A DNA stretch of 64,000 nt from Eucommia ulmoides (lineage: Eukaryota > Streptophyta > Magnoliopsida > Garryales > Eucommiaceae): contig CM028336.1 of the NCBI GenBank assembly GCA_016647705.1, positions 6,754,048 to 6,818,047 of the forward strand, in the 5' to 3' direction. Each line of letters starts with the position of its first letter. Position 1 is the stretch's first letter. The notes under the pieces are model-generated. The model was not told the DNA's origin. It saw only the letters and a program-made list of their open reading frames with translations, and ran no database searches. The translations under genes were made by a program, and so were the position numbers. This document shows, one piece after another, positions 1 through 10,765 of the stretch.

Positions 1-443
1 GGCTGGAGCAAAAAGAAGTAAATAAATCATTGTCAAATTGAGTGACGTTATAGGATACGATTTCCCTTAGGATCTTAACTTGGCACACCATCGATTTCCA
101 AACAAAGTCTCGAATTTTCTCTTTGGTGATGCGAGCTAGGGGTTCGGTCTCTACCCATTTGGTGAAGTAATCAATAGAAACAACAAGGAATTTTCTTTGG
201 CCAGTGCCTTGAGGAAAAGGGCCTAACAGATCTATTCCCCCACTGAGCAAAGGGCCATGGGCACATCATTGGCACCGTGGTCGTTGGAGGTAAATGTGGG
301 TAGGGACCAAAACGTTGGCACTTGTCGTATTTTTTTACAAATTCACTCGCGTCCTCTAGCATTTTTGGCCAAAAATACCCTTGGCGGAGTAGTTTGCTAA
401 CCAAAGCCCTTTCCCCCTGAGTGATTACCACAAATCCCCTCAT
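1..443 (-). pseudogene. Integrase, zinc-binding N-terminus and start of core (partial)
   Basis: The segment near 310-443 carries QGYFWPKMLEDASEFVKK followed by a DKCQRF motif, the H2C2 zinc-binding end typical of gypsy integrases. Downstream (lower coordinates) the minus strand reads DYFTKWVETEPLARITKEK, the beginning of the catalytic core, in a shifted frame. The window ends before the third catalytic residue. Integrase would join element cDNA to host DNA in the nucleus; this copy is shifted and truncated by the window edge. Confidence 0.8.
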
Positions 444-474
444 GGACTTCTCTCATGACGTAGTCGGCCTCTTC

Positions 475-1321
475 CTACCATAGGCACCGAGAATATAGGC
501 CAGAGAAAGAACGTCGATAAAGGATCCCATCCATAATCCAGTATCTGGAAGACCTATATCGCATCCTCCTTGTCTCGTTGCGGTCGTTGGGTAGCGTCCC
601 GTCTTCCAAATATTTTTGTATTGGCTCCATCCAAGTGGGATAGTCGTTGAGCTCACAGATTGGTGCTATCTGGTCAGATATCGCTGTGTTCAGAACATCT
701 AAGTACTCAACGAGCACGCTTCGTTTCAGAGTCAACGCTTCTGCCGAGGTTAGGTTTACCAAGGTATCAGCGTGTCGATTCTCTTTTCGGGGTATTTGGG
801 ATATATAGATCTTTTCAAAAAATTTCCATTAGGGTTTTAACATTTTCAAGATACGCAGCCATATTGGGATCCTTTGCCAAATAATTCCCGTTGACCTGGT
901 TGACGACTAGCTGAGAGTCACAGAAGACGGACAACGTCTTCACATTAAATTCTTGGGCTAGGCAGAGACCGGCTAACAGAGCCTCATATTCACCCTCGTT
1001 GTTAGTTGTTCTGAACCCCAGTCTCTGGGCGTATTTGATCTTTTCGTTGTCCGGGGCAACGAGCACCATTCTTGCCCCACAACCGTTGGTGTTGGACGAT
1101 CTATCGGCGAACAGCCTCCACGTTGTTATACCGACATCTGGATTTGAGTTCCCTAGCGCTATCCCTATTTCCATGGTTTTAGCTTCCGGGTTGACGGTAG
1201 GTGGCTCTGGGTCCTTAGGGAATGTGAGCTCGGTGATAAAATTCACCAGGACCTGGCCCTTAATGGCCGTCCATGGGCGGTATTCAATGTGGAACAGACC
1301 CAGCTCAAGGCTGTACTTCAT
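475..1321 (-). pseudogene. Second RNase H domain (aRNH) plus linker to integrase
   Basis: Reading down from 1321 the protein carries the acidic positions of an RNase H fold: LFADRSSN (family consensus DGSSN), then NNEGEYEALLAGLCLAQEF, then FCDSQLVVNQVNGNYLAKDP. This extra RNase H placed after the RT-linked RNase H is characteristic of Tat elements. The D-G of the first motif is D-R here. The linker toward integrase (475-762) is in another frame and includes the YRSSRYWIMDGILYRRSF block that precedes the integrase zinc finger in this family. Confidence 0.8.
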
Positions 1322-1339
1322 TAATCGTCCCGAGATGTC

Positions 1340-2665
1340 TGGTGAATGTAAAATTTGCCTTATCGGCTGGTCAGTGAGGACGACGATCTTGTGGGCTTAG
1401 AAGTATTGTTTTAGTTTTCAAGAAGCCACCAATAGAGCATAAGCCAATTTTTTAAATTTGGTGTATCTTGTCTTGGCATTCGAGATGATTCTGCTAGAGT
1501 AAAAAATCGGGTGTTGAACACTGGTGTCGTCCCTTACAAGAGCAGCGCTAACCGCCATCGTTGATGTGACAATATATAAGTACAGAGTTTCCCCTTTCTT
1601 TGGGGTGCTGAGCAGGGGAGCAGAAGAAAGAGAACTTGGAAAGCCGATTCGCATTTGTTTGTCCACCCAAAGTTGTTGTTGCCTCTTAGCACCTTGAAGA
1701 ATGACAGACATTTCTCCGACGCTCGAGATATGAAGCGGTTGAGGGCAGTGAGTTTCCCTATCATCATCTGCACCTCCTTCTTATTCTGAGGAAAGGTCAT
1801 CTCGAGGATCACATGTATTTGGTCAGGGTTAGCATCGATGCCATGCTGGGAGACCATATACCTCAGGAACTTCCCCGCATAAACCCCAAAAATACATTTG
1901 TTTAGGGTTAAGTTTCATGCGGTGAGCTCGGAGCTTTTCGAAGCAATTGTGGAGATATTGGGTGTGGTCAGGGGCCCTCGAGCTCTTGACCAACATATCG
2001 TCGATGTAAACCTCCATTGTCCGCCCGATCTCCTCCTTGAACATTTTGTTCACCAGCCGCTAATAAGTGGCTCTGGCGTTGCGCAAGTTAAACGACATTA
2101 CCTTGTAGCAGTATGTACCCTTATCTGTGATGAAGGATGTTTTGCTCTTGTTGGGGGAGAACATCGAGATTTGGTTGTACCCTGTATAAACGTCGAGGAA
2201 ACTTAGGTATTCATACCCTGCTGTGGCGTCTATGACGATATCAATCCTGGGTAGGAAGAAGAAATCCTTCGGGCATGCCTTATTTAGGTTTTTAAAATCA
2301 ACGTCGAGGTTCCACTTATTGCCAGCCTTGGGGGCCAGGACCACATTCGCCAGCCAGTCAGGAAATTTAACTAATTCAACGACGCTAGACTTGATCAATT
2401 TGTCCATCTCCACTTCAGTTATCTTTTGGCGCTCTGGATAAAATTTTCATTGCTTTTTCCACATGGGAGGATGGTGTGGGTCAGCGTGAAGGTGGTGCAT
2501 TACTACATTCGGATCGATCCCCGACAGCTCGTTATTGGACCATGCGAAGACGTTGCAATTTCTTTGGAGCAACTGGATGAGTTCAGTTCTTTGTTCGGAT
2601 ATGAGACTAACTCCGATCCTTACAGTTCGTTCTTCAATGGTTGGGTGCATGGAAACCTCCACTAG
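1340..2665 (-). pseudogene. Reverse transcriptase and RT-linked RNase H
   Basis: RT blocks run downward from about 2413: WLANVVLAPKAGNKWNLDVD, FLDVYTGYNQI, then the catalytic YIDDMLVKS at about 2007-1980. Three frames are needed, broken near 2413, 2055 and 1835. The connection/RNase H part (1834-1400) has ALNRFISRASEK and YSSRIISNAKTRYTKFKKLA. Just upstream, 2447-2662 has the NCNVFAWSNNELSGIDP linker found between protease and RT in Tat elements. The catalytic YIDD box itself is intact; the gene is not. Confidence 0.88.
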
Positions 2666-2785
2666 TTTCTCGTGAGGTTGGGGACCGGCCTTCTCCTCTT
2701 GTGGATCGTCGATGGGTATCGGTACTGGCCCCTAGTTCAAAGTTTTGAGTTCGAAACCTCCGAGCTTCGGCTCTGCCTTTGATTT

Positions 2786-3330
2786 CTATTTCCTTTTCTC
2801 TAGCGCCTTCTGAGCACAAGCTCGAGAGGACTCTTGGTTACCCTTTACTATTGCGACACCTTCTTCTGTAGGGAACTTCATTGACTGGTGGTACGGTGAG
2901 CAGACTGCCTTGAGGACCACCACTGTGCGTCGGCCCATGATCGCGTTATAGGGCGGTGGCTTGTCCATGATCTGAAATTTGGTCCAAACAGTTGAGGTCC
3001 TTGGATGGGCTCCGATGGTAATGGGAGGCGAGACCCACCCAACAATGTTGACAACGTCTCTCCTAAAACCGACTAGGGAGCTTTTGATGGCTTTACCGTA
3101 CTGGGGTCCATGTTCATCTTTTTGAACACCCATTTGAAGATGATGTCAGCAGAGCTACAGCCGTCCACCAGGATTCTTCCCATTTTGAAGTAATTGATAA
3201 GAGCGACTATAACGAGAGCATCGTCATGAGGGACGTGTACATCCTTGAGGTCTGGCTCACTGAACGAAATAACGTTGTGCTCTGCAGCATCGATTGTGCT
3301 TACCTAAAAAATGTCTCTGTCTATTTTTCT
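2786..3330 (-). pseudogene. Aspartic protease
   Basis: The minus strand around 3230-3140 reads INYFKMGRILVDGCSSADI, the Tat protease active-site block (usual form VDGGSSADI). A shift follows, and the body resumes in 2786-3133 with VGFRRDVVNIVGWVSPPITI and YNAIMGRRTVVVLKAV, the flap and C-terminal blocks of the family. The protein would cleave the gag-pol precursor. The frameshift sits between the active site and the body. Confidence 0.75.
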
Positions 3331-3384
3331 CTTGGATTTATGCTCGTACCTTTTCTTGGAGGAGAGAGTCTCTCTCTCCCAGGC

Positions 3385-5122
3385 TTAATCTGCTATAGAT
3401 GATGTTGATCTCTCCATCCACCATTTGCTCATCACCGCCCCTATCCCCTTCTGATCTTGAAGATGGGCGATTTTTATTCCTCCTCCTTCTACGACCCAAA
3501 TGTTCATCACGGGGATTGTTTTCTTCTGTTCTGGGAGCCCGATTGTCTCTTCGAATGTAGCGGCCAAGATACCTATTGCTGATGAGGGCCTCGATTTCTT
3601 CACGGAGTCAGAAACAATTCTTAGTGGAATGCCTCTGGTCCTAGTGGAATTCACAATATTTATCCATTAACTTCCCCATTGGTTTTTCGCTGGGGGGGGA
3701 GAGGGAGGAAAGAAGTCTTTCCCCGTATTCTCAGCAAAAACGGTGGCCACCGAGGCCGTGAGTGGTGTGAAATTTTGCTGGCGGTTCCCCTGGGGCAGAA
3801 TGGTATCCGATCCCAGGGTAATGGTCTCAGTCTTCCTTCTATTTACATCCTTTTGGACCTAAGATGTTTGGTCGACCCTTCTTCAGCCTTGCTTTTCTTC
3901 TTTTGACCTTCTCCGCGATCCATTCGGGTTGCTTCCCTTTCATCAGCATTATGGAACCGCGTGTCTCTCTCCAGGGCAGCATCCAGACTAGGAGCTGGGT
4001 TAGAGAAGAGGTCATACATGAGGCATCAATGAATGCGCTCATTGCGACCACGTCGTTGAGCTCATCGCAACCAATAATTTCTTTATAAAACATCTTTACA
4101 TAATCTCCCAATGATTCATCGGGTAGTTGCCGGAGCGCGAGGATGTGTGCCATGGTTTTTGGCCTACGCCACGATCGCCCAAATCTCTAAAGGAAGAGCA
4201 ACTCAAGCTCGTGAAAATTAGAGATGGATGCTGGGGCTAAAGTCCTAAACCACGCCCCGGCAGACCCAGTGAGGGTGAGGGGGAATTCCTTGCATCTCAT
4301 TGCTATCGAGGCTGTGTGCAGGTCTATATAGGACCTGAAGATGGACAAGTGGTCCACTGGATTAGTGATCCTGTCATAGAGGATCATTTAGGAGTAGGTG
4401 TATTACTCGGGCAATGGTTCCTCTAGAATTTCATTAATGAAAAGAGATCTTACCTCCAAAGGAAGCCCGACTGGGCCTCTGGTTCCCTGGATCTGTTGTA
4501 AGGCCACTTCCATGTCAGCTAGGTGCCTCTCCACCACCACCTCGGCCCCTGGCAGGACTCGAGCTTAACTAAAAATGGCGCGAGGCGGTGGCTATCGTAG
4601 TGGGGAATGTGAGTCTACCTCCCGAATGTGTCGAGGATGGTGGTCAAACCACACGGTATGACTGTGAGCTGGGGGAGACTTGGTACGGTTGGCTCTCTTT
4701 CGTCTTAGTGGAGGCAGCAAGAGAGATCCCAAAGCCTCAGGAGATGCTAATTCAACCTCCCTCCGACCAGCGTTATGGGCCCGGGGCCTCAAGACGTGCC
4801 CGTCGGAATGTATTATGTGCTCTTCAACTCTAATTGCCTGTTCCTTCCCACCCGCGACCTGGACGGTCGAAAGACCCATTGGAGGGGCTGATGGCAGGCG
4901 GGCTAGCACGATTTGGAATAAGGTTTGGAACTCGCCGAGCTGGCGTTCCAAAATATCAACGGGGGCTACTTCAGGGGCCCTGGAAGTCTGCCCAATAAAC
5001 TGCCCCATGGGTAAGATTGGACCTACTTGAGTGGTGGGCTGAGTCGTCGGGCCTACCGCCCCAGATGGCGAGACGGTGGGCTGGTGAAAACTTTCCACAG
5101 GTTGTTTAGGGGGCTCCGACAA
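3385..5122 (-). pseudogene. gag, with retrotransposon-gag core and zinc-knuckle remnant
   Basis: The N-terminal part (5122-4592) includes DILERQLGEFQTLFQIVLAR, a block shared with the gag of the second Tat element. The gag core is in 4387-3839, with NPVDHLSIFRSYIDLH, AGAWFRTLAPASISNFHELE and RQLPDESLGDYVKMFYKEI. Near 3660-3600 the minus strand reads a degenerate zinc knuckle, CEFH followed by HSTKNC, with a stop inside. At least four breaks separate the parts. Gag would have formed the cytoplasmic particle. Confidence 0.8.
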
Positions 5123-5243
5123 GGTGGTGGATTACTGTTGGGGGCAAGCGATTAGTCGGCCTAGAGGATTTTCTTCTCAGACCTTGTGATCATCAAGTCT
5201 TAACTTCGTGGGAAGCTGACAATCAGGGGAGGCTTTTAGTGCG

Positions 5244-5264
5244 TTCCCATAGACAACGCCAAAT
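5244..5264 (-). other. Primer-binding-site region of element 1
   Basis: Directly inside the LTR the minus strand reads TTTGGCGTTGTCTATGGGAA. The same block stands directly after the LTR in the other two Tat-type elements of the window (6845 and 23462), as expected of a tRNA primer site. I did not identify the tRNA with certainty. Confidence 0.6.
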
Positions 5265-5979
5265 TGTTGATGTCAAAAAGTGGTGACGGGTTAACAGTGT
5301 GGTCTGGAAGAATATCGGGGATACAGGGCCATTGATAATGTAATTAACTGGGTGAAGTTAGGGGTGATAATGACCTTCGAGCTGAGCTCCACTATTTCAC
5401 TCTGAGCACCTACACAATGACCCACCGGGGTTGTGCCCGGGCAAGTCCCTCTAGCGTGAGAGTAAGTATCCGAGGAAGAAGGGCTAAAAGTGTTATGATC
5501 TCAGTAGAAAAGATATACCGTTGGGCAGTGGATGCCATAGTGTATTTATAGGCGCCGGTGCTCAATTAGTGCCGCAAAATTAGGAAGCCGAGCTCGGGTT
5601 AATTAACCTAATCCACTGAGTAGCCAATGAGCAGGTGGATTAGCGCTCTAATCATCTAGGCTGGGCTTTTAGGCCTACCTGTAGAGGCCCATGGGCTGGA
5701 ACCTCATGACGGCCCGGTGACGTCCTGAGTACGGAGATGGCGAGCAGAGGGTGTTCGAGTTCGTCTGTCCAAATCGTAGTTTATCGACCTGAATTTCTTC
5801 ACCGAGATGATCCCCATCTCGGTTCGGTGGGCGCCCCCACTTAGTATTGAGAGGATTTCAGCTCCCGGCCCGGCATTGAGGGGATTTAAGCTCTCAGCTC
5901 GGTGTTGAAGGGATTTAAGCTCTCAGCCTGGCTGTTTTCCTATACTTGGGTGGATATTTACCACGTGGTACACCTAACA
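5265..5979 (-). repeat. LTR of Tat element 1 (715 bp)
   Basis: On the minus strand the LTR begins TGTTAGGTGTACC and ends GACATCAACA, so both ends carry TGTT/AACA inverted termini. A minus-strand TATA box (TATAAATA, at 5543-5550) sits where an LTR promoter is expected. The partner LTR is outside the window, so a target-site duplication cannot be tested. Confidence 0.82.
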
Positions 5980-6268
5980 AGATTCCCCTATATCAAAATC
6001 GATCTCGTTGAACTCTTATTCCTTTTTTGAAATACCATAACTGGAAAGAAGATGGGGATCATTATTAACAACAAACCAAGCATCATAATTAGTCGCTTGT
6101 AAGAACAATGTCATTTTGAATTTCTAGAAAGATGAAGTTGTTGTCGGTGAAAAGTGGAGGTCGGTGCATGGATTGCCCCTCAGCTAGTGCGGTGTACATG
6201 TATTGTGCCATATGATTGTTTAAGCTAGAATGTTAAGCCTATTCAGTTAACTTAGTTCTAATACCACT
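5980..6268 (-). pseudogene. Copia gag N-terminus, leader and primer site (copia copy A)
   Basis: The minus strand encodes the start of a Ty1/copia gag (a HRPPLFTG-like block, then an FLQASDYDAWFV-like block). It is about 90 percent alike by eye to 13690-13930. Next to the LTR, 6253-6268 is the reverse complement of AAGTGGTATTAGAAC, close to the initiator-Met primer site TGGTATCAGAGC. Element 1 cuts the gag at 5979. This copy keeps the undisturbed site into which the second Tat element inserted in copy B (near 6226-6240). Confidence 0.8.
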
Positions 6269-6579
6269 TGTTGGCCAAATTTCTCGAGAGGGAGTGAATT
6301 TTGTAGTTTTAATTTTTTTAAATCAAATAATTTAAATGTAGTTTATTTTATCTGTTTAAGCACAAAATCGTTATTCTAAGCACACACAAAAAGATTGGGA
6401 TAGAGATATGTGACACTAGAAATTTTATAGTAGTTCGGCAAATTATTCTTGCCTACATCTACTCCCTTGAGCTCTCATAGTGAATTAATCCACTAAACCA
6501 TTAATCTTCTTTCCAAGTGAGAATTAAACCCATACAATTCTGATTGAGTAAATTCTCTTTATACTCAATCACACTCTCA
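6269..6579 (-). repeat. Copia LTR, copy A (truncated)
   Basis: The sequence starting TGTTGGCCAAATTTCTCGAG matches the LTR at 33545 onward through CAATCACACTCTCA. It stops abruptly at about 6577-6580, where the 5' LTR of the next element begins in mid-LTR; tcat is shared by both sides of the junction. This fits a deletion through a few bases of homology. Confidence 0.8.
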
Positions 6580-6844
6580 TTTGTTTGCTTACTATATTCT
6601 ATACATTTTCTCTCTGAGCACTGATTACCACACCGGAGGGGATTTACTAGGACAAACCCCGGTCTGAGCCTTTTGCAGGTATACTCCTTGAGGAGCAGGA
6701 CTCTGGACAAAGCAGGTCAGTCCTCCCAGGACCTAGCACAGCTCACGCGAGAACTTTTCAACCGACGACTCCACCTCAGCAAGAGGACCCTCCGCCATCC
6801 GACTAGACTATACTCGAGGTGTGTACCAATTTTATGCACCAACA
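6577..6844 (+). repeat. 5' LTR of LARD element (3' part only, 268 bp)
   Basis: It matches 11247-11514 closely, from TTTGTTTGCTTACTA through the terminal CACCAACA. The first 481 bases of the LTR are absent, deleted together with the left flank. Confidence 0.88.
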
Positions 6845-7150
6845 GTTTGGTGTCATCTGTGGGAAACGAGCAAAAAGCCTTCTCCTAATCACTGCTCTCT
6901 GCTCAATTGAGCTTGAATGATCACAAGGTCCAGTTAGATAGACACAAAACAGAAGAATGAGAAGACATGTTGAAAACTCTAAGGGCTTACCCCCCAGCTC
7001 CCACCAACGAGTATAACTTCCCCCTCCACGGTCAAGAAGGACTATTAACTCTACCACCTGGGACTATGGGACAGACCTTGGTAACTATGGATGCATCTCG
7101 GGTTTATCTCCTTGAACGCCAAATGTAAGAGTTCAAGTCGTATGTACAAC
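6845..7150 (+). pseudogene. Primer site, leader and gag remnant of LARD element
   Basis: The primer block GTTTGGTGTCATCTGTGGGA follows the LTR directly. The leader continues as in the Tat elements. From about 6968 one frame reads MLKTLRAYPPAP and, near 7090-7140, VYLLERQM, a stop, then EFKSYVQ. This corresponds to the ILERQLGEFQ block of Tat gag. Nothing downstream resembles the gag core. A longer open frame at 7091-7618 is in a different frame and has no recognisable domain. Confidence 0.6.
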
Positions 7151-7619
7151 CCTTCTCACGTGCTTACAGCTGACTCTCATCCAGGGGGAACCATCTCTCC
7201 AGACTGCAGGGCTCGAGGAGTGACCCCAAGATCACGATGCTCACATAGAATCTTCAAATGGGCTTGTGCTCGAGGGCCGCTCCCACCTTGCCATACTGGG
7301 GCTACCGGACTGGAGAGCCCCATTTCCCTCCCCCTCCAGCCACGTCAAGATCCCATTCTTCACAAAGACATGGTGTCAGGGACTGACCAGGGCTACCCTT
7401 GGGCTCAGCTTCCTAGCCATGCAGTAAGATCCGACCTGAGGGCCCGTCGTAGGCTGGGCGAAGTGCCTACCCGCCATTCTCGTGCCACCACGGCGTTTGG
7501 ACGGTGGCCAACTGTGAGCATGCAACTCAAAGACGGAGACGACCAGTCCTCTATCCTACTAAAGATGGAGACGAGTGCCCTCCAGCCTGTCTCCAACAAT
7601 GGCATTCCAATAGCCTGAG

Positions 7620-7905
7620 TCGCGGATGATTCTCCAAATCCACGTCCTGACTCCGGCGTTGCGAATGATTCTCCACGATTACATTCTGACCCCCTGAGTC
7701 GCATCCCGACTCTATGTGTCACGAGTGATTCTCCACGGCTATATTCTGACCCCCTGAGTCGTATCCCAGCTCTCGGCATCGCGAGTGGTTCTCCACGGCT
7801 GCATTCTGACCCCCTGAGTTGTGTCCCAGCTCTCGGCGACGCGAATGATTATCCTCAAAGGTATTTCGACCCCTTGAGTCTCAGATGATTCTCCGCCCAA
7901 CATTC
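7620..7905 (+). repeat. 60-bp tandem repeat, about 4 units
   Basis: The phrase TGATTCTCCACGGCT recurs at about 7666, 7726, 7786 and 7846, exactly 60 bases apart, followed each time by ATTCTGACCCCCTGAGT. The flanking units (7626, and beyond 7850) are more degraded. The period is a multiple of three, so long spurious frames run through it. Confidence 0.85.
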
Positions 7906-8769
7906 TGACTCTTGGCGTCATGAGTAACTTTCTACAAGCCTCAACCCGATGCTCAGCATCGAGGGTGACAACCAGACCTTCTCCGAAAGTCAATAGTCCG
8001 TACCCGGGGACAGACCACGGTCATCCACCAAGGATAGGGCATTGATCAGGTCTGAGGGCCTGCAACCAAGTACCTCTCCCTACTAGTCGACTATAAGTCT
8101 GACGTTCTACAAGGGAAGTTACTCCTGCAATGACTAAATGGAGATAACCTGAAAGGGTTCTTGGATGAGCCTGACTACAGAGAACTCCTTGGTGACCGGC
8201 CACGGGGGTCCAACCACCGTGTTACGCCCCTGTGGACTGAGATGACCAGGCACCCTAGGAAACACTCCTCTTAAGTCCACGACACGATTTTCTTGCAATC
8301 AGCTCGTGTCCCGGACTGGGGGGCTAGTTGTCTATGGCCCTGGGCAGAGACAAAAAATTTGTTTGGCAGAGACGATAACAAATTTCAACAAAATTTTTTA
8401 AATTTTACAACTCTGAAGACAAGACCAAGCAGAATTCGACTTGGCAAAAAACATCGGGAGAAATGAGTCGACTCTGAAGTACCCTGTCTATACCGCTCAA
8501 AAGTTAAATGCTCACGTCTAGAAAGATAGGAGTAAGCAAAAAGAGTCTGCAAAATCCTAAGTCCTGAAAAAGTGACGGTCTGGGCTCAGTCCTCTCCGCC
8601 CTCATTGTGAGGGGCGTCTGTGCGAGGGGGAGTGGCATCGATATTGTCTTCCTCAGCCCCCTCGTCAGCACTGTCCTTCTCGGCATCCCTCTGCTCGGTG
8701 CCCTTGTACGTGGCCCCGTTTAGGGCATCAGCCTTGGTGTCCCATATCCAGAACCATCAAGTTTGACGG

Positions 8770-9065
8770 GCACCGCCCGACCACGCTACTCCTAGCTGGC
8801 GTGGTCTAAATGGCGACAGGCACCTCCCTGCCGCTCTACTCTGAGTCGGTAGGGTCCAGGTAGCGACGGGTACCACCTTGTCATGCTACTCCTAGCCGTC
8901 AGGGTTTAGGTGACGACCTTCTCCAAGAACGCCATTCAGGAGTACTGTCAAAAATTTTTGCCACATCACCTCGGGCCAGCGTCATCTTATCCTGCTCCCC
9001 TACCCTGTCGTGCCGCCTCAAGCTGGCAGGGCGCAGATAGTGACCTTCTCCAAATGTATGGGCCA
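8770..9065 (+). repeat. 50-bp degenerate tandem repeat, 3 units or more
   Basis: CTACTCCTAG-type blocks recur at 8786, 8836 and 8886, 50 bases apart, each followed by GGGTTTAGGTGACGACC-like text. A further diverged unit lies around 9010-9050. Noncoding. Confidence 0.65.
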
Positions 9066-9599
9066 CGGGTCCAAGCGAGCAATGCCCTAACGTGCTCAAT
9101 GCTCCCTCCCTGCAAGCCTCACTAGTCAAGAAAGTCACAGCGAAAAATACTATGCGTCGGAGTAATGAAAAAGACTAAGGGGTGCAAGGTGCAAGGTAAA
9201 CCAAGGCTACAAGAATTACAAAAAAAATTGTAAGTTTTTAAAATGTGCTTTGCTCTCCCCTTCTTGCTTCACCCTCTATGCTACTCCCCTCATTCAAAAA
9301 AAAAATATATATTAAGGGGGTGAGAGGAGCTGCCCTCCCCCCCAATTCAAAAATAAATAAATATAATACGACTCTAGATATCGTATAGAGTCGAGCTCAG
9401 CAACTCATTTAATTAGTTGAAGGGTGTCCTCAGGATCCTCTCTCTCTGCGCAGCAATCTCAGGACGCAACTCCTGTGCCTTATGCAACTTCTTACTCAAT
9501 TTTCCGCACTCTGTACACAAAATATATATATATGTTAAAATTGGAGAGGGCAAGATATGTTAAAATTGGAGAGGTCAAGCCCCTCGGCTTGCCCCCTAA
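9066..9599. other. Noncoding interior of LARD element, no recognisable gene
   Basis: Purine-rich and AT-rich runs with no domain match in any frame. A GGAGAGG(G/T)CAAG phrase is duplicated near 9541-9575. Confidence 0.5.
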
Positions 9600-9790
9600 C
9601 CAGCGCCCAAAATGGGCGCTGGTGTGAACAGCGCCCAGTTGGGTGCTGTCCCCCAACTGGGTACTGGGGTCACCAGCGCCCATAACTGGGCGCTGGTGAC
9701 CCCAGCGCCCAGCCCAAAACTGGGCGTTGTCCCCAGCGCCCAGTTGGGTACTGGTGTCTAACCAGCGCCCACTTGGGCACTGGTTAGCCT
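9600..9790. repeat. Cluster of GC-rich hairpins built on CAGCGCCCA / TGGGCGCTG
   Basis: The motif and its complement alternate about ten times in 190 bases. Two perfect hairpins stand out: 9600-9622 has 10-bp arms around a 3-bp loop, and 9670-9699 has 13-bp arms (TCACCAGCGCCCA and its complement) around TAAC. Other units are imperfect, such as AGCGCCCAGTTGGGTGCTG. The region could form a branched RNA or a cruciform. It is not a protein-coding repeat. Confidence 0.85.
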
Positions 9791-9930
9791 AGCTAGGCTA
9801 TCGCCACTTGCACGGCGGTGGTCAGTGAGCTCCCGGTCACTCGCCGCGTGCCCGCCCCATGTGGTTCACATTTATTTTTCCCGCGGTGAAAGTCAGTCCG
9901 TGCTCAGGGCCTATTCACAGTGAATGTGTG

Positions 9931-10655
9931 TCGTCCTGAAAATCGAAAAAATTTGGGGCCACCTTACCGTGCTACCTGACCCCGGACCCTGGCCATGTCA
10001 GAGCGTATTTCAAATTAGTTCCTCTAAAAAAGTTCAACTCTTAAAAAATCATCGCCGTGAAATCAAAAAAATTCGGGGGCACCCTGCCGTGCTACCTGAC
10101 CTCAGACCCTGGTGGTATGGGAGCATATTTCAAGTTAGCTCCTCTAAAAAAGTTTCAACTCTTAAAAAATCATCACTGTGAAATCGAATAAATTCGAGGT
10201 CGTCCTGTCGTGCTACCTAACCCCGGACCCCAGCGGTATGGGAGCGTATTTCAAATTAGCTCCCCCTAAAAAAGTTCAACTCCAGAAAAATTATCGCCGT
10301 GAAAATCGAAAACAATTCGGGGTCGCCCTGCCATGCTACCTGACCTCAGACCCCGGCGGTATGGGAGCGTATTTCAAATTAGCTTTTCTAAAAAAGTTCA
10401 ACTCTTGAAAAATTGTCGCTGTGAAATCGAAAAAATTCGGGGTTGCCCTGCCGTGCTACCCGACCCCGGACCCCGGCAGTATGGGAGCGTATTTCAAATT
10501 AGTTCCCCAAAAAAATTTCAACTTCTGAAAAATTGTCGTCCTGAAAATCGAAGAAATTCGGGACCACCCTGCCGTGCTACCTGACCCCAGACCCCGACTA
10601 TATGGAGGCCTATTTCGAATAAGCTCCTCAAGAAAAAACTCACTCTTAAAAGAAT
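9931..10655 (+). repeat. 121-bp tandem array, 6 units, in LARD interior
   Basis: Unit starts (GTCGCCGTGAAATCG-like) fall at 9931, 10051, 10172, 10293, 10415 and 10535, so the period is 120-122 bp. Each unit contains CCTGCCGTGCTACCTGACC, GGGAGCGTATTTCAAATTAG and AAAAGTTCAACTC. As 121 is not a multiple of three, the open frames here shift from unit to unit and are not genes. The array ends about 110 bp before the 3' LTR, the position where Tat elements are known to carry fast-changing tandem repeats. Confidence 0.92.
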
Positions 10656-10765
10656 GTGATCAGAGGTGTTTCTCGCTCTTCGAAGTCTCCAGGACACCCG
10701 TTTCAGCCAGGAATTGATATTCCTGACCGTCTTACTTCCCTCGCCGCACAGAGCTAGGGGGCAAC

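Larger units (their letters stand above)
1..5979 (-). mobile_element. Tat-lineage Ty3/gypsy retrotransposon, element 1 (left end outside window)
   Basis: Read on the minus strand, the order is LTR, primer site, gag, protease, RT, RNase H, second RNase H, integrase, which is the Ty3/gypsy order. The extra RNase H after the RT-linked one is a known hallmark of the plant Tat lineage. Every domain is broken by stops and frameshifts, so the copy is dead. The integrase core and the other LTR lie left of base 1. The outer edge at 5979 joins copia gag sequence, so this element inserted into copia copy A. Confidence 0.9.

Noticed and set aside
9924..10584. Overlapping plus-strand open frames with repeated similar peptides
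   Set aside because: They run through the 121-bp array, whose period is not a multiple of three, so each unit falls in another frame. No start, domain or promoter supports them.
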